A stretch of 64,000 bases of DNA from Stigonema ocellatum SAG 48.90 = DSM 106950 (lineage in GTDB: Bacteria; Cyanobacteriota; Cyanobacteriia; Cyanobacteriales; Nostocaceae). The translations under genes were made by a program, and so were the position numbers. The stretch lies in contig JADQBA010000029.1 of assembly GCA_016903675.1 (NCBI GenBank), positions 1-64,000 on the forward strand. Direction: 5' to 3'. The notes beneath the pieces are model-generated. The model saw only the letters and a list, made by a program, of their open reading frames with translations, was not told where the DNA came from and did not search any database. Shown in pieces: positions 1 to 8,385 of this stretch (the first letter of the stretch is position 1; each line of letters begins with the position of its first letter).

Positions 1-38
1 CCCCACTCCCCACTCCCCACTCCCCACTCCCCACTCTT
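1..38. repeat. Short tandem repeat (ccccactc unit)
   Basis: An 8-base unit, CCCCACTC, is repeated head to tail up to the left edge. It belongs to the short tandemly repeated G-rich family seen elsewhere in this window (near 10.9, 12.6, 28.4, 29.8 and 36.75 kb). It lies just beyond the stop codon of the dehydrogenase gene and probably extends past the window edge. Confidence 0.9.
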
Positions 39-39
39 G

Positions 40-1086
40 TTAAGGATAAATTAGGATTTTGTAAGTTTCGGGAGTCGGAGATATTGCCTGTTCGACAGCT
101 GCTGATAAATCCTGCAATGGATAACGATCGCTAATTAACGCCTGGACATCAATGCGCCGATTAAACACTAAATCAGCAGCCAGACTCTGAATGCGGTAAG
201 ATGAGCTATAACTGCCCATCAAATCAATTTCCCGGCGGTAAAGAATATTTGGGTTGACAGGAATTTCCATCTCATCGGGAAACTCAGCGAAAAAGACGAT
301 CTTGCCGCCTTTACGGGTACAGTCGAGGGCTTGAAAGAAAGCTTTGTCGCTGGGTACAGCCAGCAGGGTAACATCAACACCCATGCCATTGGTGAGGTCA
401 TGAATTTTTGCTCTTAAATCAGCGTCACGGGCATCAAACGCAGCTTGGGCACCTACACTCAAAGCTTTCTCAATGCGGGATGGAAGTAAATCGGTAGCGA
501 TCGCTTTTGCCCCAAAAGACTTCACCAACATCACAAACATTAAACCAATTGGTCCTGCACCAGTAATCAAAACCGTTTGACCGGGAGCAATTTGGGCTTT
601 TTTTACTGCCTTGAGGCAGCAGTTAGTCGGTTCTACAAAACTTGCTTCTTCAAAACTTATATCATCGGGTATGGGAATTAGCCCCCCATTGCGTACAATA
701 TGACCGGGAACTTTGACATACTCAGCAAAACCACCACCACTGGGCGCAAACCCTGCTGTAGTACAGATGTTTTTGTAGGTATCGCAGATGGAAAAATTGT
801 CATTTAGACAGTAGGCGCAACGCATACAGGGGATATGGTGCATCACCGCTACCCGTTGCCCAACCTGCCAACCTGTTACCTCATCACCTACCGCTGTTAT
901 CGTCCCAGCAGTTTCATGCCCAAAGATGCGCGGCGGTTCATACAGGGGATAACGAATTTTTTTGATATCCGACTGACACAACCCCACTACCTGCACCTGT
1001 ACCAGTACCTCATCCGTTAAGAGTGTCGGAACTGGGATATCCTCGTAAGACAGTTGATTTACGCCTCTGAATACCTGTGCTTTCAC
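40..1086 (-). CDS. Zinc-dependent medium-chain alcohol/polyol dehydrogenase
   Basis: A 348-residue medium-chain dehydrogenase, likely an NAD(P)-dependent oxidoreductase of an alcohol, polyol or amino alcohol. The catalytic zinc site is visible as Cys37 in GLCQSD and His57-Glu58 in GHE. The structural zinc is held by Cys87, Cys90, Cys93 and Cys101. A Rossmann loop GAGPIGLMF follows near residue 176. Length is normal for the threonine/sorbitol dehydrogenase branch. The substrate cannot be told from sequence. The gene stands alone: its 3' end abuts tandem repeats and its 5' side faces about 480 bp without a gene. Start is the first ATG, and the MKAQVFRG opening is typical of the family. Confidence 0.9.
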   Translation of the reverse strand: MKAQVFRGVNQLSYEDIPVPTLLTDEVLVQVQVVGLCQSDIKKIRYPLYEPPRIFGHETAGTITAVGDEVTGWQVGQRVAVMHHIPCMRCAYCLNDNFSICDTYKNICTTAGFAPSGGGFAEYVKVPGHIVRNGGLIPIPDDISFEEASFVEPTNCCLKAVKKAQIAPGQTVLITGAGPIGLMFVMLVKSFGAKAIATDLLPSRIEKALSVGAQAAFDARDADLRAKIHDLTNGMGVDVTLLAVPSDKAFFQALDCTRKGGKIVFFAEFPDEMEIPVNPNILYRREIDLMGSYSSSYRIQSLAADLVFNRRIDVQALISDRYPLQDLSAAVEQAISPTPETYKILIYP

Positions 1087-1311
1087 GTTAATTTCTCATT
1101 GCTCAACGATCATAGATTTAACACTGTTAGGCGCTCTTTCACCTATCAGTATTGTATTAATTCTACGGGTTTGTGCAAAAAGCGAAGTTCCTGTGGTCGA
1201 GTACTACAAGGGTTGTTCTACCGTATTAATGCGGTATTTAAGGTGTTCAAATGGCATTTGGTGTTACTGGCAAGAATAGGATGACTTCGTTAACATGAGT
1301 GGAAAATGAAC

Positions 1312-1440
1312 AGCAATTGCCCCGTAGGCAGCTTGTAACGAGGGCAATAGCATACAGCCCCGAAACTGCAAGCCCCTGCCTATGAGCAATTACTCAAACT
1401 GAAGTGCTGTAAGGATTACGCTGCTCATGGGTTAATTGTT
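1312..1440. ncRNA. Possible structured RNA, three-way junction
   Basis: The only gene-free stretch here that folds neatly by eye. An outer stem pairs 1312-1323 with 1428-1440, including G-U pairs. Inside it, 1324-1331 pairs with 1376-1383 and 1384-1388 pairs with 1422-1426, giving a three-way junction. There is no credible reading frame and no match to tRNA, tmRNA or RNase P signatures. It lies between the dehydrogenase start and the patX promoter, so it could be a 5' leader or an independent small RNA. Strand and function are unknown. Confidence 0.35.
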
Positions 1441-1503
1441 GAACATATCTTCAGATAAATCAAAATTATTTTTTAGTAAAAAACAATACTTTTTTACGAA
1501 TTC

Positions 1504-1531
1504 TCCGGATACACTTAAGAAAACTCAGTAT
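1504..1531 (+). promoter_or_regulatory. DIF-type promoter of patX
   Basis: TCCGGA at 1504-1509 sits 16 bp ahead of a -10-like CAGTAT at 1526-1531. A TCCGGA box at the -35 position is the known DIF+ motif of HetR-dependent promoters active early in heterocyst differentiation. Transcription would begin near 1538, about 30 bases before the patX start. Both the motif and its spacing fit. Confidence 0.7.
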
Positions 1532-1566
1532 CAGGAAACTAGAGAGTTCTAAAATAGACATTTGCT

Positions 1567-1770
1567 ATGCGTGCCACAATTTCACTTTTAGTTCCAAGTT
1601 TGCTACTTGGCTTCTTAGCTTTTGACCACCAAGCAATGGCATCCGATGTGTCACTGTGGACTTCGAGTTCCCAAAATCTGCTATCGGTGAAGCCTCATAA
1701 TAAGAAGAAAACTGAGCCTCCTACGTCTCCTTATCGGGGTAGTGGGCGCAGGGAAATACCGACACTATAA
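1567..1770 (+). CDS. patX: PatX-type heterocyst-inhibiting RGSGR peptide precursor
   Basis: A 67-residue exported precursor. Residues 1-25 form a signal peptide (basic start, Leu-rich core, AMA cleavage site), followed by a polar linker. An exact RGSGR pentapeptide lies at residues 57-61, followed by REIPTL. RGSGR peptides from PatS, HetN and PatX bind HetR and laterally inhibit heterocyst formation. Signal peptide, small size, C-terminal RGSGR and an upstream TCCGGA promoter match PatX, not PatS (very short, no signal peptide) or HetN (a reductase). The maturing protease is unknown. Export suggests the peptide acts on or through neighbouring cells. No convincing ribosome-binding site is seen. 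Confidence 0.85.
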   Translation: MRATISLLVPSLLLGFLAFDHQAMASDVSLWTSSSQNLLSVKPHNKKKTEPPTSPYRGSGRREIPTL

Positions 1771-2102
1771 TACACATTCTACTGTCTAACGACCATCGTG
1801 AAACGTCTCTTTTTGAGGTGCAGTCGTTTTGTGGCAAGGGAATGAGAGTGCATCAAAACAGGGTCTTATACTAAACATTTCAGGAAAAACGTTCCCTGGT
1901 CAAGATATAAAATTTGAGACACGATAAAGTTAGGCAATAGGTCAGGACTTCATCCGTAAGCTCTGTATATATAGTGACCTGATTGCTAGTATCACAAGCA
2001 TGATTTGCTACTCAAACAATCAGTAGTTTACTGAACGCAACCTTCAAATCATCTAGAATAGCCTTGGCGGTTGTTGGCAAGAGTACCGGATGTGAGTTCC
2101 AA

Positions 2103-2130
2103 CAAAAAAGCCTCTCATCCCGAGAGGCTT
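2103..2130 (-). terminator. Rho-independent terminator
   Basis: A 9-bp perfect stem (2108-2116 with 2122-2130) with a 5-base loop is followed on the minus strand by a run of T. It would end transcription of the large membrane protein gene at 2303-5467. A MITE has since inserted between that gene and the terminator, duplicating the last bases of the stem. Confidence 0.75.
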
Positions 2131-2277
2131 AAATACAATACCCGTGAATGAAAACCCTCACCCCTAGCCCCTCTCCCAAATTGGGAGAGGGGTAGGGGTG
2201 AGGGCGGTCATGAGGATGAAATAGCCTTATCTAACTGCTCTGTGATTCCGTTCATTCACGGGTATTGGGCTTAAATA
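2126..2277. mobile_element. MITE, CAATACCCGTGAATGAA family, copy 1
   Basis: The element is 2136-2267 (132 bp), with perfect 17-bp terminal inverted repeats CAATACCCGTGAATGAA / TTCATTCACGGGTATTG. It is flanked by an exact 10-bp duplication GGCTTAAATA at 2126-2135 and 2268-2277. The interior carries a CTCTCCCAAATTGGGAGAG palindrome. It has no coding capacity. Confidence 0.92.
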
Positions 2278-2302
2278 GATTTAGCGCAGAGAAATTTTGT
2301 AC

Positions 2303-5300
2303 CTATATAAAAATTACAGCAGCGATCGCGCCTGCAACTGCGGCAAAAAACGCCGAAACTACAGCTGTTGCGAATAGCCACCAGGCAGCCGTAGCAGCAG
2401 CTTTTCTTGTTTCTTCTGCTTGGCGCTGTGCTTGCTGCTTCACGGATTCCAAGCGTCGCTGTGCTTCATGCTGTATACGTTCTGCCCGTTGTAGCACACT
2501 GTTGCGTGCCCTTTCAATTTGGTCGATAATCCGGTTGGCATCTGCCTCAGAGATATCCTCACGAGAACTCATGATGGCAACTAGGGTATCTCGATTAAAA
2601 TCGGACAGGCGATCGCGCAATGCTTCAAATCCTGCTTGTGGATCTTCAAACAATTTGCGAACATCGCGTTTAACACCATCATAGTTAAGTTCTGGACGAT
2701 CCAGGGAGTTGAGATAGTTCCGGATGCGGGCAAATACTCCATCAACCACATCCTGAATGCGCCGCTGGATACCTCGCACTTGTTCCACAAATTGCTCCCG
2801 TACTGATATAATACTATCTGCAATTTTTGCAGCTTCCTCATCGGAAAGGTCTTCCCGTAGTTTCAGTAAGGCGATGACAGTAGAACGGTCAAAGTGGGAA
2901 AGGCGATCGCTAAAACTTTCCACCCCCACTCGCGGATCGTGCAACAAGAGTTGCAAATCGCGCTTGATACCTTCGGGATTTAGTTCTTCCTTACCAGTCC
3001 GGCGCAAATACTCTTCCACATAAGCGCCAAAAGTTTCCATTCTTTGCTGCGTCCTTGCAGCTAGGCGACGAGGCGCACCCACAAAATTGCGAATCGAATT
3101 TTGCACAGAATCGATGATCTCATTGACTTGCTCTTGACTCAAGTCCTGACGTTGACTCAGCAGCTTCACCAACGTATCTCGATCTACCTGGGACAAACGA
3201 CGCCGCAGCGCCAAAGCACCTTCCCTCGGGTTTTCAAACAGTCTGGCAAAATCCCGTTGAATACCTTCAGGATTCAGTTCTCCTTTACCAGTATTCCGCA
3301 AGTAATCTGAGAGGGTGGTTGTTATAGAGTCGTATTGCTCCTTAGCTTTCTCTATCACAGCTTGTGGTGCGTGGCGAATACTATTCCACGACTCCTCAAC
3401 AGTTTCAAGAATTTGACTCGCTTGGTCTTCGCTCAAGTCTTGCCGCTGACTCAGTAATTTTACCAAGGTATCGCGGTCAAAGCGAGACAAACGGGAGCCA
3501 ATTGCTACAACACCTGCTTGTGGGTCATTCAGCAGGGTTCTAAGTTCGGCACGAATAGCATTGGGGTTTAGTTCCTCTTTGCCAGTATTACGCAGGTATG
3601 ACTGTAAATTTAGCCACAGGGATTCGGCTTCATGTTTTGCTTGTTCTCCAAGTCCTTTAGATGCGATTAAGACTTCATCCCGCTGTTTTTCCAACTCGTC
3701 GAGAATTCTGTCGGCTTCCTCTGGTTGAATATCATTTCGCTCCAGCAGGATCTCCCGCATCTCTTGGCGGTTAAATTGAGCTAGTCGCCGAGATAGGTTT
3801 TCAAAATCTGCTTCTGGTTCTTCCAGCAGCGGTTTGAAATGAGCCGAGATACCTTGTGGAGTTAAATCAGCCTTAGAAGTCACAAGCAGATAACTTTCGA
3901 CACGACGCTTTAAGTCTTGTACTATCTGTTGTTCTTCGGCTGTGGTGACTGTAATCAGAACTTCTTGGCGGATAGCTTCTAGCTGGTCTGTTATGCGTTG
4001 AATTTCTGTTTGGGTAAGCAGACCACGCTGTTTGAGAAGATTGACAAAATCATTTTTATGGAGTTGTTCTAACTCCCGCTGCACTGTTCCAGGGTCTGCT
4101 GCTGGGTCGTAAATGATATCACGAAATTGTGCGGCGATTTTGTCCCGACTCAGTTGCCAAGCATAAGTGTTGAGCAGGTAATTTTCCACATCAGCGCGAA
4201 TGGGGCTGTAGGGTTGTAGGGCTGGAATACCCAACTTATCTGCTTGTTGGGTGACTTTATTTTTGGCGGTGGACAGAGCACCTAAGATTTTTTCTACATC
4301 TAAATCTGACAAATCCCCCCGCCCCAAAACTACGCTCGTCAATGCTAAAATTGCCTGTTGGAGGTTCTGCTGGATTGGGGAAGAGGAAATTGCTTTTTGC
4401 AGGGTGCGCTGAATTGGTCCTAATGTGGCTTCTTGGTTATCAGCTTGTTTTTCAGAGTGTATCTCTGCTATAAGTTGATCCAGTTTGGCGTTGAGTTCAT
4501 CTGTTTTGGTTTGTCCTGGCGGTAATGATTTGAGATAGTCAATCAATTCACCCAAGTGGTTTTGTGTTGGTTGATGTTGACTGACTACCTGTTGCCAAAC
4601 GCCGTACAATGTGTCAGCGATGCGGCTTACATCTCGTTTTGAAAGGTCGGTACGACTGCTGACTAAGTCGATAAACTTTTGGCGATCAATGTTGCGTAGG
4701 TCTGGAGTTCCGGCAAGCGATCGCAGTTGTGGATCGTTCAGTAAATTTTCAAATTCACCCCGAATTTTCGATAAATCTAATTCTGGGGGACGTAGCATTT
4801 CTATGTAGTCTTCAATATTATCCCGGATACTGCCTGGGTCTATAGCACCGCCGATTTCCCGGCGTACTGCTGCTGCTGCTGCTTCAGCCGTTGCTACAAC
4901 TTGCTGATTCATAGCTTTAGCGCCCAGGGCCGCCGTGGCTGTCCCCATAATCGCCTGAAACCCTGAAGTTGCGGTATTTACCACTGAACCGACTACGGAA
5001 CCCACTGTGGTTGAACTCACCCAGACGAGCAACAAAAAGTATGCGCCCCAAATCACCAACCCTAGAATTGCTCCCAATCCAGGACTGAGAATCACTAAGC
5101 TGAGTTTCGCTGCTAGGAAACTGGCGATCGCTAGGGCGACGGTCACCGTCATCAGTGTCCACAAACCCACCGCTGTCCCTATTTTACGAATGGTGCCGCC
5201 TAAACTTTCCACCTCCCCGCCATCAGATGAATCTGATTGGGATGAATGCCCAAGGTAAGTAATACCAGCAGCAACCGAGAGATTTGTTAAAACTAATTGT

Positions 5301-5467
5301 ATAGCAAAAGCCAGAATCACACCGGAGATCAAAGCTACAAAAAAGTGTGGTCCCGAATTAATGACTGATGCCTGTGCTGGCGTAACATTTAGCGCGTTTC
5401 CTGAAGCTTGTGCCACCCAAAAGAGTGACTTATAGAGTTCCAGCATTGTATAACTACTTTGAAACAT
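2303..5467 (-). CDS. Large membrane protein with seven ~100-residue repeats
   Basis: A 1054-residue protein of unrecognised function. Residues 1-40 precede a first membrane helix (about 41-63). Further hydrophobic stretches follow at about 96-118 and 121-153, then an Ala-rich stretch to about 200. From about residue 210 there are seven tandem repeats of roughly 80-110 residues. Each begins like YLRNTGKEELNPEGI, continues with an acidic LLxDPxAG segment and ends with a DRDTLVKLLSQRQDLS-like block followed by a helix. A charged, Gln/Arg-rich coiled stretch leads to a C-terminal hydrophobic helix (about 1020-1054). The repeats therefore lie between membrane anchors at both ends. The third to sixth repeats resemble each other most, suggesting later duplication. 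An AGAGGA ribosome-binding site precedes the ATG. Role unknown; a scaffold or membrane tether is only a guess. Confidence 0.85.
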   Translation of the reverse strand: MFQSSYTMLELYKSLFWVAQASGNALNVTPAQASVINSGPHFFVALISGVILAFAIQLVLTNLSVAAGITYLGHSSQSDSSDGGEVESLGGTIRKIGTAVGLWTLMTVTVALAIASFLAAKLSLVILSPGLGAILGLVIWGAYFLLLVWVSSTTVGSVVGSVVNTATSGFQAIMGTATAALGAKAMNQQVVATAEAAAAAVRREIGGAIDPGSIRDNIEDYIEMLRPPELDLSKIRGEFENLLNDPQLRSLAGTPDLRNIDRQKFIDLVSSRTDLSKRDVSRIADTLYGVWQQVVSQHQPTQNHLGELIDYLKSLPPGQTKTDELNAKLDQLIAEIHSEKQADNQEATLGPIQRTLQKAISSSPIQQNLQQAILALTSVVLGRGDLSDLDVEKILGALSTAKNKVTQQADKLGIPALQPYSPIRADVENYLLNTYAWQLSRDKIAAQFRDIIYDPAADPGTVQRELEQLHKNDFVNLLKQRGLLTQTEIQRITDQLEAIRQEVLITVTTAEEQQIVQDLKRRVESYLLVTSKADLTPQGISAHFKPLLEEPEADFENLSRRLAQFNRQEMREILLERNDIQPEEADRILDELEKQRDEVLIASKGLGEQAKHEAESLWLNLQSYLRNTGKEELNPNAIRAELRTLLNDPQAGVVAIGSRLSRFDRDTLVKLLSQRQDLSEDQASQILETVEESWNSIRHAPQAVIEKAKEQYDSITTTLSDYLRNTGKGELNPEGIQRDFARLFENPREGALALRRRLSQVDRDTLVKLLSQRQDLSQEQVNEIIDSVQNSIRNFVGAPRRLAARTQQRMETFGAYVEEYLRRTGKEELNPEGIKRDLQLLLHDPRVGVESFSDRLSHFDRSTVIALLKLREDLSDEEAAKIADSIISVREQFVEQVRGIQRRIQDVVDGVFARIRNYLNSLDRPELNYDGVKRDVRKLFEDPQAGFEALRDRLSDFNRDTLVAIMSSREDISEADANRIIDQIERARNSVLQRAERIQHEAQRRLESVKQQAQRQAEETRKAAATAAWWLFATAVVSAFFAAVAGAIAAVIFI

Positions 5468-5882
5468 CCTATTTTTTTCCTCTAAGCTTAAGTCAATGAG
5501 AATAAAAAATTACTGATGAGAAATTTTGGAGCTATCGCCTTACCTAACTCTTTAGCTCAGAATCGTGGAATACAGGCTATTCAAGCATCTCTCCCAGGTG
5601 GGAATTTTCCCGCCTGGGCGGAATAGAAGTTTTTACCTATTTAAAATTTAGAAATTTATTTAGCAATCTTCAATTATTCGAGAAAATCCTGCTTTAGTCC
5701 TATCTACATTTTTTTAAACGAACCGCCAAGAGGCCAAGAACGCCAAGAAAAGAAAGAGAGGGTTTCACAAATCTTTTAGGAGTGCTATGTACCGAGATTA
5801 AATGATTGGTGATAGCGGAACAACCTAGTTTTGCGTTGATTTACTGGGTTTGGTGAAGATTTAAATTTTCACTTTTCAAATA

Positions 5883-6029
5883 GGATTGCGATCAATACGG
5901 TTGGTGTTAAGGAGAATCTTCGGTTGGGTTGAAGAACGAAACCCAACATTTTTCACGCCTTGTTGGGTTTCACACAGTGAGACCCAACAAAGCAGTTTTC
6001 TTTAACACCAAGCGTATTGGGATTGCGAT
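5883..6029. mobile_element. MITE, CAATACGGTTGGTGTTAA type
   Basis: The element is 5893-6019 (127 bp), with 18-bp terminal inverted repeats carrying one mismatch (CAATACGGTTGGTGTTAA against TTAACACCAAGCGTATTG). An exact 10-bp flanking duplication GGATTGCGAT lies at 5883-5892 and 6020-6029. The interior has an inverted pair of TTGGGTTTC-like words. Non-coding. Confidence 0.9.
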
Positions 6030-6096
6030 CGCAAATTTATTTCACAAATAGTTTATATAGGACTTACGCACTTTACACATTGACCATCATGTGATA

Positions 6097-6240
6097 ACGA
6101 GGCACGTTTTGCTAAACGTCTTGCCCTGCCTCGTTCCCAGGCTCTGCCTGGGAACGAGTTCTAGGAGGCTCTGCCTCCTAGTTTGACGCGAGGCAGAGCC
6201 TCGCACAACAGCATTACAAGGCTCTGCCTTGTAACGAGAG
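6097..6240. repeat. Nested hairpins with AGGCTCTGCCT core
   Basis: Several adjacent palindromes (for example CCAGGCTCTGCCTGG and GGAGGCTCTGCCTCC) are set between CGTTTTGC/AACGAG-like words. This looks like a known type of cyanobacterial intergenic repeat. No coding potential. Confidence 0.7.
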
Positions 6241-6852
6241 GAAAAGCACAGTTTGTGGTTTATGTCAATGCGTAAGTCATATATATATAAATCCTATTTT
6301 ATTTTTTAAATATATGTAGGTAGGGCTAAAGCCCACCAGATATAGCAATCCTATTTGATATCTGAACAGAGAGGACTTTGAGGACTTGGGAGAGGTGTTT
6401 ATAAATCCTCCACGGATTGCTATAGGAATAATGTTTTATTTTTGAAATATACGTAGGTGGGGCTATGCCCTACACAACCCAGATCTGGTGGGCAGTGCCC
6501 ACCCTACACTACTTAAATTTTTTCGTGAATCATTTAGGATTGCTATATTGGTTTTGTAGGGCATAGCCCCACCTACAGTACTTAAAGTTTTTCATGAATT
6601 ATTAGGATCGCTATAGCAGTCCTAAATCATTCGTGAGAGGTTTACAAAACCCAGTTTTTTGAATAAATCTGGTTTCTACAAAACACAATTTTTACGAATC
6701 AAATAGGGTTTCCATAATATTTTTTATCAGATTAATTTACGTGTAGTATTTTTTGCCCCCTCTTTAGAGGGATTTATTAATATCAAATCACTACAAGAAT
6801 CTCGTCCTCAAGACGTGGTTGTAGTTTGTCCCTATAGACATATAGAAGTTAG

Positions 6853-6870
6853 ATTACGAATTGTTACATT
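6853..6870 (+). promoter_or_regulatory. HLR1-like RpaB site before hli genes
   Basis: ATTACGAA and GTTACATT are separated by two bases. This approximates the HLR1 consensus of two KTTACAWW repeats with a 2-bp gap, bound by RpaB at light-responsive promoters. The second half is perfect and the first has two mismatches. The site is about 37 bases before the ATG of the first hli gene, a plausible position. Confidence 0.45.
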
Positions 6871-6906
6871 AGGGTGAACAAGCAAAAGTTGAACAGGATT
6901 AAAGAA

Positions 6907-7110
6907 ATGCAAACCCGTCCTTCTACTGATCTACCCCCAGTTGCTACTGAATACAACGGCGTTGATCGTAATGCATTTATTTTTGGCTTCAACCCCCAAG
7001 CCGAATTGTGGAACGGTCGTTTGGCAATGATTGGCTTCCTTGCCTACTTACTTTGGGATTTAGCTGGTTACAGCGTTTTGCGTGACGTACTGCATTTCAT
7101 TGGTCGTTAA
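6907..7110 (+). CDS. High-light-inducible protein (HLIP/SCP), copy 1
   Basis: A 67-residue one-helix member of the chlorophyll a/b-binding superfamily. Such proteins sit in the thylakoid membrane, bind chlorophyll and carotenoid, and protect photosystem II assembly under excess light. The signature AELWNGRLAMIGF at the start of the single helix supplies the conserved Glu, Asn and Arg used for pigment binding. An in-frame GTG at 6874 would add 11 residues. The ATG at 6907 is preferred because it follows an AGGATTAAAGA ribosome site and makes the protein colinear with its neighbour at 7186. The two are about 85% identical, a recent tandem duplication. Confidence 0.93.
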   Translation: MQTRPSTDLPPVATEYNGVDRNAFIFGFNPQAELWNGRLAMIGFLAYLLWDLAGYSVLRDVLHFIGR

Positions 7111-7185
7111 TAACAAGTCACTAATCCTCTGCCAAGGACTAATGACTTGATGAGTAATAGCTACACTTGATTTAGAGGAAAAAAA

Positions 7186-7389
7186 ATGGAATCTCGCCCT
7201 AACACTAATTTACCACCAGTTGCCACAGCATATAATGGCAAGGATCGTAACGCTTTTCTGTTTGGCTTGAACCCCCAAGCTGAATTGTGGAATGGTCGCT
7301 TGGCAATGATTGGTTTCCTAGCTTACTTACTTTGGGACTTGGCTGGCTACAGCGTTCTGCGTGATGTATTGCACTTGATCGGATATTAG
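7186..7389 (+). CDS. High-light-inducible protein (HLIP/SCP), copy 2
   Basis: A 67-residue paralogue of the preceding gene, with the same AELWNGRLAMIGF pigment-binding motif and single membrane helix. It differs mainly in the first 25 residues (MESRPNTN against MQTRPSTD). A GAGGAAAAAAA ribosome-binding site lies just upstream. The 75-bp gap between the genes shows no terminator and a terminator follows this copy, so the two are probably cotranscribed. They likely work as homo- or heterodimers, as HLIPs usually do. Confidence 0.93.
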   Translation: MESRPNTNLPPVATAYNGKDRNAFLFGLNPQAELWNGRLAMIGFLAYLLWDLAGYSVLRDVLHLIGY

Positions 7390-7443
7390 TTAAGAGTGGA
7401 GAGTTGGGGAAATGCCCAATTCCTACTCCCTATAATATGAACC

Positions 7444-7477
7444 AAACCCACCCCGCCCATGGGATGGGTTTTTGGTT
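7444..7477 (+). terminator. Terminator of the hli pair
   Basis: AACCCACCCC pairs imperfectly with GGGATGGGTTT around a short loop and runs into TTTTTGG on the plus strand. The position, 55 bp after the second hli stop, fits a rho-independent terminator. Confidence 0.6.
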
Positions 7478-7485
7478 ATAGTTAA

Positions 7486-7607
7486 CGGTTCGTAGTAGCG
7501 CTTTAGCGCGGGTTAAATCGCGGTTTTTTTGCGTAGACGCATTGGCGCAGCAACTCCAATGGTCGTTGCTGCGCGACCAAGGCTAGACAGCGCAACTACG
7601 AACCTCG
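7486..7607. repeat. GTTCGTAGTAGCGC palindromic repeat
   Basis: Bounded by GGTTCGTAGTAGCGC on the left and GCGCAACTACGAACC on the right, with a TTAAATCGCGGTTTTTTTGCG core. The same family recurs near 44.22, 44.58, 45.73 and 52.75 kb. Non-coding; it looks like a degenerate MITE. Confidence 0.75.
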
Positions 7608-7627
7608 CAAAGTTGGGTTGCCAGACT

Positions 7628-7772
7628 ACTAGGACCAGCCCTTTCAAGGTGAAGCGTAAAAGTGAAGTTTTTCTACTCACTCGGGGAGAAGAACACGTCC
7701 GTTGCGCGTCTCCCCTTGGGATTCGGAAATCCAACTCTTACGACTTGCACCTTGAAAAGGCTGGTCCTAAAG
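7628..7772. repeat. AGGACCAGCCCTTTCAAGGTG inverted-repeat element
   Basis: The ends are inverted copies (AGGACCAGCC...TTTCAAGGTG on the left, its complement on the right). Related copies with the same ends lie at about 13206-13362 and 17408-17592. The interior differs between copies. It is MITE-like, but no clear target duplication was found. Confidence 0.7.
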
Positions 7773-7775
7773 ACT

Positions 7776-7979
7776 TTACTTACCTTTTAGCGCTTTTCTA
7801 AAGTTTTGACGATAGGATTTATTTGTAACAAGCAAAGCTGGCCACAACAAGGCTAAACGGAGGCGATTTGGCAAAGTTTGCTGGAAGTTAGTCCGGTAAA
7901 ATCCAGTCCAAAACTTCCAAACACCAGCCCCATAAGCCACTATAAATAGAAAAACGATCAAATCACTACCCATTGCCAT
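7776..7979 (-). CDS. Small conserved membrane protein, unknown function
   Basis: About 67 residues. One strong hydrophobic segment (SDLIVFLFIVAYGAGVWKFW) is followed by an aromatic and basic stretch (GFYRTNF) and a second weakly hydrophobic segment (LALLWPALLV), ending in a basic tail. No family name is recognised. An upstream TTG at 7994 is possible; the ATG at 7979 is preferred because a GGAG lies at a suitable distance. The basic C-terminus probably faces the cytoplasm. The stop codon lies against the end of a repeat element. Confidence 0.65.
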   Translation of the reverse strand: MAMGSDLIVFLFIVAYGAGVWKFWTGFYRTNFQQTLPNRLRLALLWPALLVTNKSYRQNFRKALKGK

Positions 7980-8385
7980 CAACTCCGTGAGCAATTGACA
8001 AAATTCGAGTCAAGTATTCTCACTCCATATTGGCACTTTATCAAAAATGCAACAAAACTTGGGATGTGGGGGGCTATCTTTACCCCGCCCCTACGTCCGT
8101 GGGGAAAGATTTTGACGGTAGCCATTTCCATATGCTGACCAGATGCATCTTGGGGAAGTTCCCTAAATTCAAATATCTATAGGAGACTAAAGAAAGAACA
8201 ATAAGCTGATGCGCGTTTAAATTTTATAAACACTCGTTTTGGTCGTTGACTGCTAACTGTTGACAGTCAACAGTCAACGGTTAACAGTCTACTCGAGTTA
8301 ATATTCAATTTAAATGCATAACAGCTTAGAACTTGTCTGATGGGACTTGACGCAACTGAGGCGTGCAAATAGCTAAGGAGGATTT
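7980..8385. other. Leader region of the nucleotidyltransferase gene
   Basis: About 400 bp. It contains overlapping copies of TTGACAGTCAACAGTCAACGG around 8245-8290, a small direct and inverted repeat cluster. Nothing else recognisable apart from the AAGGAGGA ribosome-binding site at the end. Confidence 0.5.

Larger units (their letters stand above)
5468..6852. other. Gene-free region rich in palindromic repeats
   Basis: About 1.4 kb without a credible gene. It holds a MITE (5893-6019), a nest of hairpins (about 6097-6240) and stretches resembling the TAGCAATCC-type repeat (about 6341-6430 and 6535-6620). TATAG-GAT-type ends recur repeatedly. The rest is AT-rich and featureless to the eye. 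Confidence 0.7.

Noticed and set aside
1054..1284. 76-codon frame between the dehydrogenase and patX
   Set aside because: No family resemblance or ribosome site, and it overlaps the dehydrogenase start.
2265..2684. 139-codon plus-strand frame antisense to the large membrane protein
   Set aside because: It is a shadow of the repeated minus-strand gene, with a Ser/Arg/Cys-rich translation typical of such shadows.
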